Below are positions 54,185 through 64,000 of a stretch of 64,000 nucleotides of DNA, one piece after another (position 1 is the stretch's first letter; every line of letters begins with the position of its first letter). Source of the stretch: Erythrobasidium yunnanense (Eukaryota > Basidiomycota > Cystobasidiomycetes > Erythrobasidiales > Erythrobasidiaceae); the NCBI GenBank assembly GCA_001600175.1, contig BCJC01000006.1, positions 1 to 64,000 of the forward strand. Direction: 5' to 3'. A program made the position numbers and the translations under genes. Below the pieces are notes generated by a model, which did no database searches, was not told the origin of the DNA, and saw nothing but the letters and a program-made list of their open reading frames with translations.

Positions 54185-56813
54185 CTACCGCCCAATCCTG
54201 CTCATTCGCATCTCTTTCATCATGAAGACAGCTTTTCGCGCATCATCCTTCATCTGGCGCTTAATGAAGAATCCTACTACCATCCTGAACAGCGGTCTAA
54301 GCTCGGTGGTCCAATCCCTCCCTTCTGCATTTTCCAGTCCGGCTTTCAGTGCAGCCCAGACTGCATCCTTACTCATTTCGCCCCACTTGAGATTGGCCCT
54401 GAGCAGAATATTTGCTGTCACTCCGTTCATTGGCATATCATGCTCTTCCGTCATCTGCTTCAAAGCTTTGACCACGCGATGATGCTGAGCAATCGGTCCA
54501 ATCGATCGCCAGTCAGCACGAGGCTTCGGTGCCGCCATGAGGAGGTGATTCAAGATAGTCGATGTGTGCGCACTTGCGGCTTTCCGCAAGCGCTCGTAAA
54601 CATCATACGCGTGACGGAGTCTCCCACCTTTGATGAGCACGCCGAACAGAATATTGTCGGTATCTGTAGTTGGCTCAATGCCCAGAACGTTGATAGCATC
54701 GGCGTGGTCCAGCAGGATGCGCCTGGACGAAACCTTGGTCTTCTCAGGCTGATTGGCATAATGCAAAAGCCGAGCATTCAGCAGGCGAACATGGAGCTGC
54801 TTCTTCTTCCCGTCCTCGAAGAGCTGCTCCCACACCACATCTGAAAGACCTTTCCAAGGTGACGACAGAAGAGCCGCTCTATGGTAGTCTGTGACATCGA
54901 AAGGCGGAATCTTGTTGTATATTGCCAGCGCTGTGATACCTTGTCGGTGAAACGACAGCTTGCGAAGAAACTCCGACAAGACTGCCTCTCCTAGATGTGC
55001 TGGGTTCTGAAGCGCCAAAACGAGAGACGCAGCCTCCTCGAGGTGGAGATGGTGTGCAAGAAGCTCGATGAACGGTACTAGGAGCTGCACCCTCTGTGGC
55101 TCGACGTATGTCTGAATGCGCTTCGCGAGACCTCCCGCGAACTTGGCGCATATGGCCACCAAGCGTTTACGTTCCGGTACCGGTAGAACGCTTTCTGGGC
55201 CGAGGTAGGTAGACAGCTCGTTCAGGACACTGATAGCGTGCCGAGAGTTGAGTCGGGCATCGTGAAGACAGTCGAGCGCGATATCTATCCTGTCCAGTCG
55301 TAGACTTGCAATTGCCAGTGCACGCAGGAGATCGGATCTGACGTTCTGACTTGGATCTCGTTTGCGAGATGCAGATGCGAGGCTGATCTCCGGGTTGGCA
55401 ACCTTTTCGGCATCCAATTTCAGTACTCTCGCAGCGTCTGAGATCGCTTCTTCTGCCCAAGTGAAATTAGATACTCCTTCTCTGGCGCCTTTTCGAGGCA
55501 CCGCTCGGAGGAAGCCTACGAGCATCACGCTATCCGGGATGCTGTACGTTTGATTCACTTGGTTCCCGAGTGTCTGCCGCCAAGCGGATATCATAGCACC
55601 TTGCTTGTGCAGTCTTGTGCGAATCTTCTCATCTCCTACATGATGCAGATGAAGCATTGCAGCAGCAATTTGTCGGTCTACCGGATAGCCGGAATTCAGA
55701 ATGGCCTGCATCTGGTTGAGGCACATTGCTGACGTTTGCTCCATCTCTTCAGTCGCCGATCGGTTCAATGCAGAAAGCGCCAGAACGCTCCTTGAAAACA
55801 GGAACCGCAGTGCCCGGTACGCCGGTAATTCCACATCTTCGAGCTCGACATCGCCAACAGCACCCATGTTGGACGAGTAGAGAGAATCCTTGTGCAGCAC
55901 TGCATGCAGGGTCCAGACTTTGGTGACACGAGATAGCGCATTGGGCCGATATGCTGGAGGGAGCTTGTCGGGCATATACTTGCCAATTTCGGCTAAGAAA
56001 TCCCGTATATCCTGTGGCTCTCGAATGATGAAGCTCCAGATATTTTGCAGTGATGGTGCATCTAGATTGAGCCAATCTCGAGTCGAGAACTTCCACAGTT
56101 CCACCAAGATAAGTTCGAATCGCCATAGGTGAACCAAGCTCCGACTCTTTGGAGTACTTCTACGAAATGATTCCTGCTTGACTGCCTCGCCCACCTGCTC
56201 TTCGTGTAGGCGCAAGTCCTGCAGGTCCTGCGGCACTATGTATTCCGATTGGCGAGCAGACAGTTGCAGAAGAGCAAGTCCAGTCTGCCATGCGCATTCG
56301 AGCATTTCCGGCGGCATGGCCTTCATTTTCGGGAAGATATGGTGCAGCAAATACTCAGCATACTGGGCTGATCCTGCTTCCAGCCAGGGCAAGGCGTGGG
56401 CCGGGAGGTTGGTCTCGCTAGCCCTAATTCGAGCTAGGAGCCTCCGTAGATGAGGGTAGACCAGTACCAGACCTTTTGCGGGCGTGAGATGCGCTGCAGG
56501 CAGCGTCTCTATGATGTCGGTGACCGCCCGAAGTTGGCTAAGGAGCCGCTTATGAGACCTGATGAGATTATTGACATTCGTTATGGGTGCTGTCTCGACA
56601 AGTTTCGACGTCGATGCTTTGGGTGTACGGTCGATTGCGACCGGCGGAAGAGCTACACGCTTCCGCTGCGGTCTAGACGGCGGTGCGATAGCTACAGATA
56701 ACACATCAGACCATGCTTTGTGGGTAGAAGGTGTTCTATGGGCCCACTTTGACTAAAGAAGCCATCAACAGCGTCCGGCTTTGACACCTGCGCTGGCTGA
56801 CGAAAGACGGCAT
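54185..56813 (-). CDS. PPR-like helical-repeat protein, probably mitochondrial
   Basis: A long alpha-helical protein, about 850 residues. An inferred first exon (MPSFVSQR at 56813, intron of about 52 nt ending CCCATAG) joins to RTPSTHKAWSDVL, giving an Arg/Ser-rich, acid-poor N-terminus that suits a mitochondrial presequence; the main open frame itself has no ATG at its 5' end. The body consists of helical pairs. Near the C-terminus units resemble pentatricopeptide repeats: LRHAYDVYERLRKAASAHTS, TILNHLLMAA, VVKALKQMTEEHDMPMNG, VTANILLRA and ARKAVFMMKEM. Likely an RNA-binding factor of mitochondrial gene expression. The call is by fold pattern; no ortholog is recognised. Confidence 0.65.
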
Positions 56814-57078
56814 TTGCAAGGGCTGTGACTGTCCTTGATAGAATGAGAGCTGCTTCTTCTTGCAGTAGAGGCCTGAGATCATAGACATAGATTCAGACCG
56901 GATTCTTCGGAGCGTAAGGCTCGATAGCAGGCAGACCTTTTTACTCTTGAGGCATGGTAGGCAGCTTGGAGCATCAACGAATCATCTGCAAACGCTTTAA
57001 CAGCTTGTCTTGAAGTTGAGTATCAGTTGTCGGGAAGAAACGAGCGCTCTTTCCTCAAGACTAAACGATCCAGAAATC

Positions 57079-57964
57079 ATGGAACAAAGACCCGGTCAAT
57101 CAAGGTCGCAGAGCCAGCCCAGTAGTGGAATACAAGGCATCACGCAAGTCTCTGTCATGGGACAGCTGCCTGCAGAGATACTTGACCAAGTTCTTCGACG
57201 ACTTCGAGGTCACGCCGAGCACGAATGCCAGTTTGAAATGCACGAAGACGTTCTGACAAGAGGTTCATTGCGTCTAGAGCTGATAGTTCGGATTAGGAGC
57301 TGATACCATGTCTCGCAAGGAACGTATGAAAGTGGAGCTCCTATGCGCGACGAAGATACTCTGCGAGTCCGAGGCCTGACATTGAATGGCAAGACAGAAT
57401 GGTGAGCCTCAAGAGAAAGAGGCTGTGCATCTGTCTCACAATTCGGACCAGGTCTCTGAATGCTCTTTCGAATCCTCTGCCGATTCGCGAGAATGATCAA
57501 GTTCTGATCCGAGGCATATCCCATACTCCTGTCGTAGAAGGCAATGCTGGTGCTTTCTCGGTGGCTCTGGGGTACTCCGAGTGAGCCATGTGCTCCAGAT
57601 CAGCGGAACTCAGGCTGAAGGAGCAATTATGACAGACGCAAGTTTGCGTTCAAGCGCAAGGGGCATCTGTTCACCTCTTCCGGCGGGCTGACACACATGC
57701 AGGTGTATCGACTTTGTGCTGTGCGAACATAGCGCTTTACGACGAGACGCTTAGGCTAACGACCGCTATTCTCAGGCAAACGACGCAGAAGAGTGCCTAG
57801 ACGCATCGCATTACGTTTTAGAAGTGATATCATGCACTGCGTTGAAGCCTGTACATTCATCAGGTGCTCCGGCTATGCAGAGCTTGAGGGAGCAAGCGAT
57901 TCAACGGACGTTGGAGGTGAAGAAGCTGCTGAAAGGCCTTGTTGACCTGGCGCGTGTAGAGTAG
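57079..57964 (+). CDS. MED18: Mediator subunit 18
   Basis: Head-module subunit of Mediator (Srb5). Starts MEQRPGQSRSQSQPSSG. Matches the Med18 beta-barrel: QVSVMGQLPAEILDQVLRRL, RGHAEHECQFEMHEDVLTR, then TYESGAPMRDEDTLRVRG, TEWSLNALSNPLPI, FSVALGYSERKFAFKRKGHL, TSSGGLTHMQVYR, HYVLEVISCTALKPV and EVKKLLKGLVDLARVE. The acceptor of the first intron is CGCAAG, since the earlier AGs all leave an in-frame TGA. KGHLF plus the V-Y-R strand is the best diagnostic. Length about 210 aa, normal for the family. Confidence 0.83.
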
Positions 57965-58038
57965 ACTGCTTCTAGTCATGGTTGCTCTGGATAGACAGTC
58001 GGGTACCTCGACTTGTACTTAGCCCAACTTGCTACTCC

Positions 58039-59882
58039 ATGCGAACATGGACAAACGCGTCAATATGGTTCGCGCATACGCTCTCGATAGTATACATAGC
58101 GTACAAAGTTAACAGTATCGTCCCTGAGCCGTACATGGTACTTTGATTTTCCTCGCAACCGGCGCGTAAACAGCTCCAAGTCTGACAATTGGCTTCCGCA
58201 GGACGAGATCTTCCATGTTACTCAAGCACAAGCATACTGTCAAGGCCGCTGGAACGACTGGGATCCCAAACTGACTACACCTCCAGGCTTGTGAGCTAGC
58301 CGGCAATTACCTATGCTTGCCTCAATATACTCATCAAGCCGGACAATCACACTAGATACCTTCCCTCTGCGGTTCTATCATACTACTTCAAGCTTCCCAT
58401 ATGTTCCATTGCCTTTCTGCGAGGCCTCAACGCTCTGCTGGGCATCAGTCTGCCGTTCCTGCTCAATGACCTACTGGCGACTATTTGCTTTGGCCAGAAA
58501 CGACCTAGATGGACATTAAGGCAAACATTCAAAGAAGCCGTCGTGATATCGGGCTTTCCGCTCGTCTTCTTCTTCAATTTCCTCTACTACACCGATGTCG
58601 CATCTTTGGTATCTGTCTTACTATGCTATCAGCAAGCGCTCAAGGGTAGACACGTATCCTCTGCTTTCGTAAGTATAGCTTCATGTTCTCAAACCTGGGC
58701 TGCACTCACTTCAGTCTTCCTTCAGCTTGGGCTGCTGTCCTTGTTCTTTCGGCAAACAAACATACTCTGGGTTGCTTTCGTGGCGTTCATATCCATCGAT
58801 ACTGCTTTAAAGCGCAGCTCATCCACTGGCGATCTTGCGAAACAGGGAGATTTGCAACATGCTCGACTCGGTAAATTTCAAAGGACTGGCTTACATTCGT
58901 TAGCTGAAGCCCTCTCTTTCAGTGGACATTCCAGTATCAATCTATACGTTGGCCAAGGCAGCTCTATTTGAGCCTGCGCTATGTCTGCGTGTCGGCGGAC
59001 CTTACCTTCCCGTAGCGGGTGCGTTCTTGGCTTTTCTACAATGGAATGGTGGCATTGTGCTAGGTCGGTCTACTTGTCCAGCGGACCAGATCTGAATCTG
59101 ACATTACACGATCAGGCGACAAGACCATGCACGTTGCAGTTCTGCACATACCGCAAATCTGCTACTTCTTGGTGTTCTCGGCAGCTTTCCTGCTACCAGT
59201 CTTAGCATCTCCTGTCACTGTCAAGGCAGCTTTCCTATCTATGTTCGGAAGTTTTCGGTATGTCTTGCTTCTTTCTTCATCTTGGACAGCGTACTGACAA
59301 GGTATATAGCCGAGCAATAACATTCTGTGCAGCATGCATCGCCATAGCATGGACAGTCAAGCACTTCACGTAAGTGACTTACTGTCACTTCCTTTACTTG
59401 ACTGAGCGTACCTTCGAACCAGTATTCAACATCCCTTCGTTATCGCAGATAATCGACACTATCCCTTCTATGTATGGCGAAAGATCTTGAACAGACATCC
59501 TCTAGCTCGATATGCGGTGATTCCAGCATATCCAGTAGCAGCTTCTTTGCTATATGCCGCTATAGGTAAGCCTCCGCAGCTAGAAGCAGATTCAAAGGCT
59601 AAGCAACGAGTCGCAGTGCGAGCAAGGACATGGGGTCTCCTGCCTCTGGTAGCTTTTACAGCTATAACAGCGATGACCCTCGTTCCCTCTCCCTTATTGG
59701 AGTTTCGGTACTTCATCGTACCATACATCATCCTCAGACTGCATCTTCGGCCTAGCACTCGGTCTCAGATAGTAGCAGAATATATTCTATATGCTAGCAT
59801 CAATGCGATCACTCTGTATTTGTTCCTGTATAGACCTTTTAGATGGCCCTCCGAAGCAGGCTGGCAGAGATTTATGTGGTAG
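58039..59882 (+). CDS. ALG10: Dol-P-Glc alpha-1,2-glucosyltransferase (Alg10/Die2)
   Basis: ER multi-pass enzyme that adds the last glucose to the N-glycan precursor. Starts [20 protein letters not shown] at 58039 (a first membrane segment). Signature lumenal loop: [36 protein letters not shown]. Further blocks are [52 protein letters not shown] and [19 protein letters not shown]. About seven exons. The 3' end of its transcript probably overlaps the start of the next gene, only 115 bp away. Confidence 0.93.
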
Positions 59883-59997
59883 ATTACCTTAGAGTATGGT
59901 ACAAGCATACATGTAAGGACAATTCTGTAATTCTACGATCTTGTCTTGCCGATCCAGGCACATTGCCGCTCCTTGGATGCGTGCCTACTCGGTTACT

Positions 59998-61505
59998 ATG
60001 TCCGTCAAGAAGCTTCGCGTGGGCTATGTGCCAGAAGTCAGTTCGCAAACACTATCATACGGAGCACAAGCTAAGATCGAGCTCGCAACAGCACTTCTCC
60101 TCACCAATCCTATGGCTCGGAGAGAAAGACTCCGGCATTGAGCTGGTCAGCTGTCCCAGTATGCTGCCACTCCTCTTCAAGAACATTTCAAAGCAGTGAA
60201 TGAACCTCTCCATGATGCCTAGGCGGTACTGGCCAGATGATCCAAGCCTTGAAAGAGGACAAGATCGACATTGTCCGTCCTGTCTAATCCTTCCAATCGC
60301 TTCCACTGAATAGCTAGTCATAGTCCATAGCTCTGACTGAGTCTCTCATCGCTGGAATCGTTCGCGGAGCTGCCGATTACAAGATAGTCGGACAGTATGT
60401 GTCATCACCTCTGAACTGGTACACCATCCTCCCTTTTCAGCTGCAGTATTCCACAGCTAATGTACAACATGCGGTAGGGCCGTGATCACTGGCAAAGACA
60501 CGAAATACAACTCGATTGCGGACCTGAGAGGACAGAAGATTGGCGTATCTCGGATGGGTTCTGGCTCGCAGATCTTTGCATCGTACATGGCTCTACAACA
60601 TAAATGGTTCTCTGACGAGCAGAAGCAGACTGTAGAGCCATTGGACTTCGAAGGTGTGCGCTATATCAAGACTCGATATTTTCTGGCTGACGTGAAAACG
60701 CAGTGCTGGACACTTTCAAGGTGAGCTAACACACTGTTACATCCAGACAAGGGCTAAGGGAACTATCAGAATCTGCGCGATGGAGTCAATGATGGTCGTG
60801 CAGCTGCTTTTCTATGGGAATGGTAGGTAAACGCTTCTGCGTAGCGTTTGGATATGCTGCTGATGAGACTGATAGGTTCACTACCAAGCCATGTAAGGTT
60901 GTCTGATTAGGCGTTGTGCCAGGAGCTGACAAGGTGCCATCTCGCAGATGTGGACTCAGGAGGTAGGTTATATGCTCTGTACCGTGTTCTGTCCTGTTCT
61001 TTCTGACTAAGTTACTTTATAGAATGCCGCTTCATCGGCAATGTTCTGGTGAGTGTAATTTCCATTCTTCGTTGACGAGAACAGGCTGAAGAGACAATTG
61101 GTAGACGCCCTGGCCGAGCTGGGCCATCGTAGCTACGCCTCAAACAGACAAGGAGAGTATTCAGAGATTCCTCGAGCGGCTCAATCTCGAAGTACAGGAC
61201 TTCAACTCGAAAGAGTCGCGTGAGAATGGAAAGAATATCGAGTTCATCAAGAAGACGCTGAACTACGAAGAGGCGGACATCAAAGAATGTGAGTGAGACT
61301 GACTCTTCGCTATGCGATCAGCTGAATAGAGTGCGTATATGCAGGGCTCAAGACGGTCGACTACCCATCGGATATCAGCGAGGTGAAGGAGTCTGTAGTT
61401 TTGGACACGCTGAAGATCTTGACTACGTCTGGAGTGGTGCAAGAGCCGGCAGAAGGGTGGAAGGTCGATACTTTTGTAGATACTGCTGTTGCGAAGGTTG
61501 TGTAG
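59998..61505 (+). CDS. Ca3427/NMT1-like periplasmic-binding-fold protein
   Basis: A fungal cytosolic protein with the fold of bacterial substrate-binding proteins (THI5/NMT1 and Ca3427 relatives). Starts MSVKKLRVGYVPE, then HFSSPILWLGEKDSGIELVS, CPSGTGQMIQALKEDKIDI, LTESLIAGIVRGAADYKIVG, YVSSPLNWAVITGKDTKYNS, DLRGQKIGVSRMGSGSQIFA, LDTFKNLRDGVNDGRAAAFL, WEWFTTKPYVDSG and YTPWPSWAIVAT. It ends with a helical tail and DTFVDTAVAKVV. About nine exons, some under 20 nt. The ligand is unknown; pyrimidine or amino-acid-like ligands are possible by family. It lacks the His-rich active site typical of the suicide enzyme Thi5, as far as I can see. Confidence 0.85.
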
Positions 61506-61596
61506 GGCATGTCAAGTTTCTTTCGCTATAACCGGACGTCAAGCCTGTGGCAAGATCATGATTTGGACAGGACAGCATGTCGCTTGTCCTTGCTTG

Positions 61597-61650
61597 CGCG
61601 CTCTTTCTTTTTCTTTCTTTCTCGTTCCCGTCTTTCTTTTCCTCGATCGG
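61597..61650 (+). promoter_or_regulatory. CT-rich tract upstream of RPS14
   Basis: A long TTTCTTTCTTTC-type pyrimidine tract lies about 100-150 bp before the RPS14 ATG; a GAGAGAGAGAGG tract follows nearer the start. Such tracts typically precede fungal ribosomal-protein genes. Confidence 0.55.
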
Positions 61651-61750
61651 GTTTGTCGGTTTTGCCCCTTTTTTGCCTTCCGAATTTTGCTTCGAGGGAG
61701 AGAGAGAGGAGAGAGGAGGGAGTGCAGAGACCAAGAACCCAACATCCAAC

Positions 61751-62653
61751 ATGGTGAGTTATCAGTACTGCATATGTACAATGTAAGAACATACATGCTG
61801 ACTATTCCATGCGATGTTTCCAGGCTCCCAAGAAAGGTCAGCATTCACAAGTCTCGACAATCACCAGCTTCAATGCAGGATGAAGCGGAAGGAGGAACAG
61901 CGTATTGATGGACAATCTGATACTATTCCAACAGGCGCAAAGGCTCCCGTAGCCCAAGAGAATGTATCTCTCGGCCCTCAGCTGCGAGAGGGAGAGCTCG
62001 TCTTCGGTCGGTCTCGATTACTGCAAGAATATACGGCAAGGCGACGGCATGCTGATATGATTGTGGATATACAGGCGTAGCCCACATCTTCGCTTCCTTC
62101 AATGACACCTTCGTCCACGTACGCCAGCCTTCACCTTCGATATCGCATCAGCCAAGATTCTAATGCTTTGACATTCTATGATACACTAGGTCACCGATCT
62201 GTCTGGCAAGGAAACCATCTCGAGAGTTACCGGAGGAATGAAGGTCAAGGCAGACAGAGACGAGTCGTCGTACGTTTCGCTATCCGCAAGATTATGGCAG
62301 GAAAGGATCATAAGCTAAAGGAGGATTGTTGATGCTGCAGCCCATACGCCGCTATGTTGGCAGCCCAGGACGTCGCTGCTCGATGCAAGGAAATCGGAAT
62401 CTCAGCACTACACATCAAGCTACGAGCGACCGGAGGTACCGGCACCAAAACACCTGGACCAGGCGCACAATCAGCTCTCCGAGCACTCGCCCGTGCTGGC
62501 ATGAGAATTGGAAGAATTGAGGTACGTTATCATCGCTTGGGCTGCTGAGCAGGAACCTTTAGCTAACAACTGAATGACCGCTGCCAGGACGTAACACCCA
62601 CACCTTCAGATACCACTCGCAGAAAGGGAGGTCGTCGCGGTAGACGTCTATAG
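61751..62653 (+). CDS. RPS14: 40S ribosomal protein S14 (uS11)
   Basis: Small-subunit protein of the platform. The first coding exon is only the ATG (ATG|GTGAGT), the second 13 nt; then [120 protein letters not shown] and [19 protein letters not shown]. The end is nearly invariant in eukaryotes. Seven exons within 0.9 kb. Early introns may house regulatory elements, as in yeast RPS14B, but I see no clear structure. Confidence 0.97.
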
Positions 62654-63014
62654 AGCAGTCGGGTCGTGTTGGCATTTTCTTTCGGTCCCCTCCTTTTCAG
62701 TGTATGCAGGGATATTCCTCCCTCTAAGGTCTATTTAGATCTGTCAGCCGCACAGGAAATACAAACCTTCTCGTTCTAAACTACATGAATACGCTGCCGC
62801 ACGTCTGCTAACGCATACATACCTATTTAACACTGTCACGTGTGAATGGAGAGCAAAGCAACACGGAGTTTCAAAGAAGGACCCTTGCGAGCAATCTGAC
62901 AGTCTTCTGGTATCCATATACATTTGTAACTGCTGTTCGCCAGCTTTCGCCGTAACTTTGCGACCTGTCTTCAATGACTCGCTTCGGTACCTTGCCTCTG
63001 CTCTTATCGCAAAC
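62654..63014 (+). other. Intergenic region RPS14-MES1
   Basis: A 361-bp gap with RPS14 3' UTR and the MES1 promoter. The open frame on the minus strand at 62744-63148 overlaps the first MES1 exon and is not supported. Confidence 0.5.
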
Positions 63015-64000
63015 ATGGCAGCATCCACCTCGGGGCCATCCACCATCAAGGCAGACGCGATACGAGCAGTTCTAGCGACGCCAGATGGAAAGATGTGAAG
63101 CCAAATTGTCGCCAAAGTACGGTCGAGGTTGGAGCTGATTTGCACCATGTCCGTATCGTCAGCCTGCCCAAGAAGGGAGAGAAGAACATCCTCATCACAT
63201 CTGCCCTTCCCTAGTCGGTCTTAAGCCCTTAAGATCCTACTGCCTGATCCCTTTACTGATCTGTCCAAACCTTTGACCTGAATGCAGCGTCAACAATGCC
63301 CCTCATCTGGGAAACCTTATTGGATCCACCATGTCTGCAGATGTGTTTGCGAGGTATAACAGGACGAGGAATAGAAGGACCCTCTATATCTGCGGGACCG
63401 ACGAATATGGCACAACGACCGAGAATAGAGCATTGAAGGATGGAGTGACGCCGAGAGAGCGTGAGTCGTATTCCTTCACTTACTGCTTAGCTATTGAGTA
63501 TGCTCTGACGCGACATGGCAGTCTGCGACAAGTATTACAAGATCCATAAAGATGCATACGACTGGTTCGAGATTGGCTTTGATTACTTTGGTCGCACAAG
63601 TACACCTCAACAGACAGAGTGAGTATCTTGTAACTGGGCAAGGGGGGATTCGGCCTGAGCAGAATACCAGAATCTGTCAAGACATCTTCCTGAAATTATA
63701 TAAGAACGGGCATTTGCAAGAAGACGTAGTGACGCAGCTATACTGCGAGAAGGACCAGAGGTGAGCTGAGTATGCTTTCGACCAAAGTGTATCGTTTCTG
63801 AAAGGCTTCACAGATTCTTAGCCGACCGATATGTCGAAGGAACATGTCCCAAGTGCGGGTACGATGATGCTCGAGGCGATCAATGTGACAAATGCACGAA
63901 TCCTCTCAACCCCATCGAACTCATCAAGCCACGCTGCGTTCTCTGCAACACCACCCCTATCACGAAAGAAACGTCACATCAGTCTATCCGTTTAGACGAA
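63015..64000 (+). CDS. MES1: Methionyl-tRNA synthetase, cytosolic, 3' end beyond the window
   Basis: Charges tRNA-Met. Start [20 protein letters not shown] at 63015; a first intron (AAGAT|GTGAAG to GTCAG) leads to [17 protein letters not shown], a second (CCCTA|GTCGGT to TGCAG) completes [20 protein letters not shown] with the class I HIGH motif as HLGN. Then [77 protein letters not shown] and [13 protein letters not shown] (the zinc knuckle). Only ~27 residues precede the catalytic domain, so the GST-like N-terminal domain of yeast Mes1 is absent. Exons continue past base 64000. Confidence 0.94.

Noticed and set aside
62744-63148. A 134-codon minus-strand open frame with ATG
   Set aside because: It is antisense to the first exon of methionyl-tRNA synthetase, whose splice model is anchored by the [13 protein letters not shown] and HLGN motifs; its own protein shows no family pattern.

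Overview
The window is a gene-dense nuclear fragment from a fungus, most probably a basidiomycete. Nearly every gene is split by several short introns (about 33-95 nt) with GT donors, CTGAC/CTAAC/CTGAT-like branch sites and CAG/TAG acceptors. The proteins are typically fungal (Pho88, Dcp2 with leucine-rich C-terminal motifs, fungal Bpl1, maltose-type sugar permease). I found no tRNA, rRNA, transposon, virus-like element or CRISPR array. The assignment to Basidiomycota rests on intron density and protein flavour, and I cannot name a genus.

Layout. 0-6.2 kb: an unknown partial gene, a small unknown gene, PHO88, the J-protein SIS1 and mitochondrial citrate synthase. 6.3-14.5 kb: TRM1, DCP2, an ICln-type assembly chaperone and a peroxisomal enoyl-CoA isomerase/hydratase. 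14.8-25 kb: two paralogous secreted cysteine-rich proteins flanking a sugar permease, a farnesylatable Ydj1-type J-protein and a vWA protein with a Q/P/G/Y-rich N-terminus, then a Yip1-family protein. 25.6-33.8 kb: B-type cyclin, Arp2/3 subunit ARPC2, COX12, PRP18 and an LRR-like protein. 34-37.3 kb: a tandem cluster of three related genes plus a partial fourth copy, family unknown. 37.8-50.1 kb: a lactonase-like protein, ROK1, DPM1, BPL1, an animal/plant-type phosphatidylserine synthase, an unknown gene, proteasome beta-6 and PCNA. 50.4-64 kb: a secreted GH5 enzyme, an APH-fold kinase, a PPR-like protein, MED18, ALG10, a Ca3427/NMT1-like protein, RPS14 and the start of methionyl-tRNA synthetase.

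There is no operon-like pathway cluster. Most genes are housekeeping genes packed with 65-650 bp between them, and several divergent pairs share gaps of about 65-120 bp (BPL1/PS synthase, ROK1/DPM1, CIT1/TRM1, COX12/PRP18).

The most interesting points are: (i) PCNA carries a 118-codon Lys/Asp/Glu-rich segment in a surface loop where other PCNAs have about a dozen residues; (ii) COX12, an 83-residue protein, is built from nine exons, including exons of 7, 16, 15, 9 and 8 nt; (iii) the 34-37.3 kb family, where one member is followed in frame, after a single stop, by a second divergent copy of its own C-terminus, and another member has a stop inside its conserved core; (iv) a base-exchange (PTDSS-type) phosphatidylserine synthase; (v) the two 12-cysteine secreted paralogs. 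All splice models were built by eye from reading frames and family conservation, without transcript data.
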